The position numbers were made by a program, and so were the translations under genes. Below, in pieces: positions 6,227-6,294 of a stretch of 6,294 nt of DNA. Source of the DNA: Nocardioides sp. (lineage in GTDB: Bacteria > Actinomycetota > Actinomycetes > Propionibacteriales > Nocardioidaceae); contig JAKDNC010000218.1 in the NCBI GenBank assembly GCA_030452025.1, forward strand, positions 1-6,294, in the 5' to 3' direction. Under the pieces are notes generated by a model that saw only the letters and a program-made list of their open reading frames with translations, had not been told where the DNA came from and made no database searches. Positions within the stretch are counted from its first letter, which is position 1; every line of letters starts with the position of its first letter.

Positions 6227-6294
6227 ATGACCCTGGCCGTGCGCGTCATCCCCTGCCTAGACGTCGATGCCGGGCGTGTGGTCAAGGGAATCAA
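6227..6294 (+). CDS. hisF: Imidazole glycerol phosphate synthase, cyclase subunit (5' fragment)
   Basis: Only the first 22 complete codons are in the window. The start MTLAVRVIPCLDVDAGRVVKG carries the hallmark HisF N-terminus (RVIPCLDV followed by GRVVKG), including the catalytic aspartate D12 in CLDV. HisF is the cyclase that uses ammonia from HisH and PRFAR to make imidazole glycerol phosphate and AICAR. The ATG at 6227 is three bases after the priA stop, with no clear ribosome binding site of its own, so it is probably translated by coupling to priA. The gene is truncated by the window edge, not visibly broken. Confidence 0.93.
   Translation, partial: MTLAVRVIPCLDVDAGRVVKGI

Overview
This window is from a high-GC actinobacterium. 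Codons end overwhelmingly in G or C, GTG starts occur, junctions are tight GTGA/ATG-type overlaps, and the hisA-position gene encodes the actinobacterial PriA type of isomerase. The sequence style of HisD and PriA suggests Nocardioidaceae (Nocardioides-like). That placement is a judgement from memory, not the result of a search.

Layout, all on the + strand: (1) positions 8-1669, a large membrane protein with about 11 predicted helices and a C-terminal endonuclease/exonuclease/phosphatase (EEP) domain whose 5' end may lie outside the window; (2) a 37-base gap with a TANNNT -10 element very close to the next ATG; (3) hisD (1707-3020), hisC (3017-4132) and hisB (4132-4752), each overlapping the next by 1-4 bases; (4) a 76-base spacer (4753-4828) holding a long imperfect hairpin and a possible 27-codon micro-ORF; (5) hisH (4829-5458); (6) a 27-base gap with a second TANNNT element; (7) priA/hisA (5486-6223); (8) the first 68 bases of hisF (from 6227), cut by the window edge.

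The his genes supply late and middle steps of histidine synthesis. PriA isomerises ProFAR to PRFAR. HisH supplies ammonia from glutamine to HisF, which makes imidazole glycerol phosphate. HisB dehydrates it, HisC transaminates the product, and HisD oxidises histidinol to histidine. The catalytic residues looked for in HisD, HisC, HisB and HisH are all visible, so these genes look intact. hisG, hisE, hisI and histidinol-phosphate phosphatase are not in this window.

Most of the window is ordinary core metabolism. The parts worth a second look are the hisB-hisH junction (hairpin covering the hisH start region plus a micro-ORF joined to both neighbours), the two apparently leaderless starts (hisD and priA), a Gln in PriA where homologues I recall have a conserved Arg, and the polytopic membrane-EEP architecture of the upstream gene. 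No mobile element, CRISPR array, rRNA or tRNA gene was seen.
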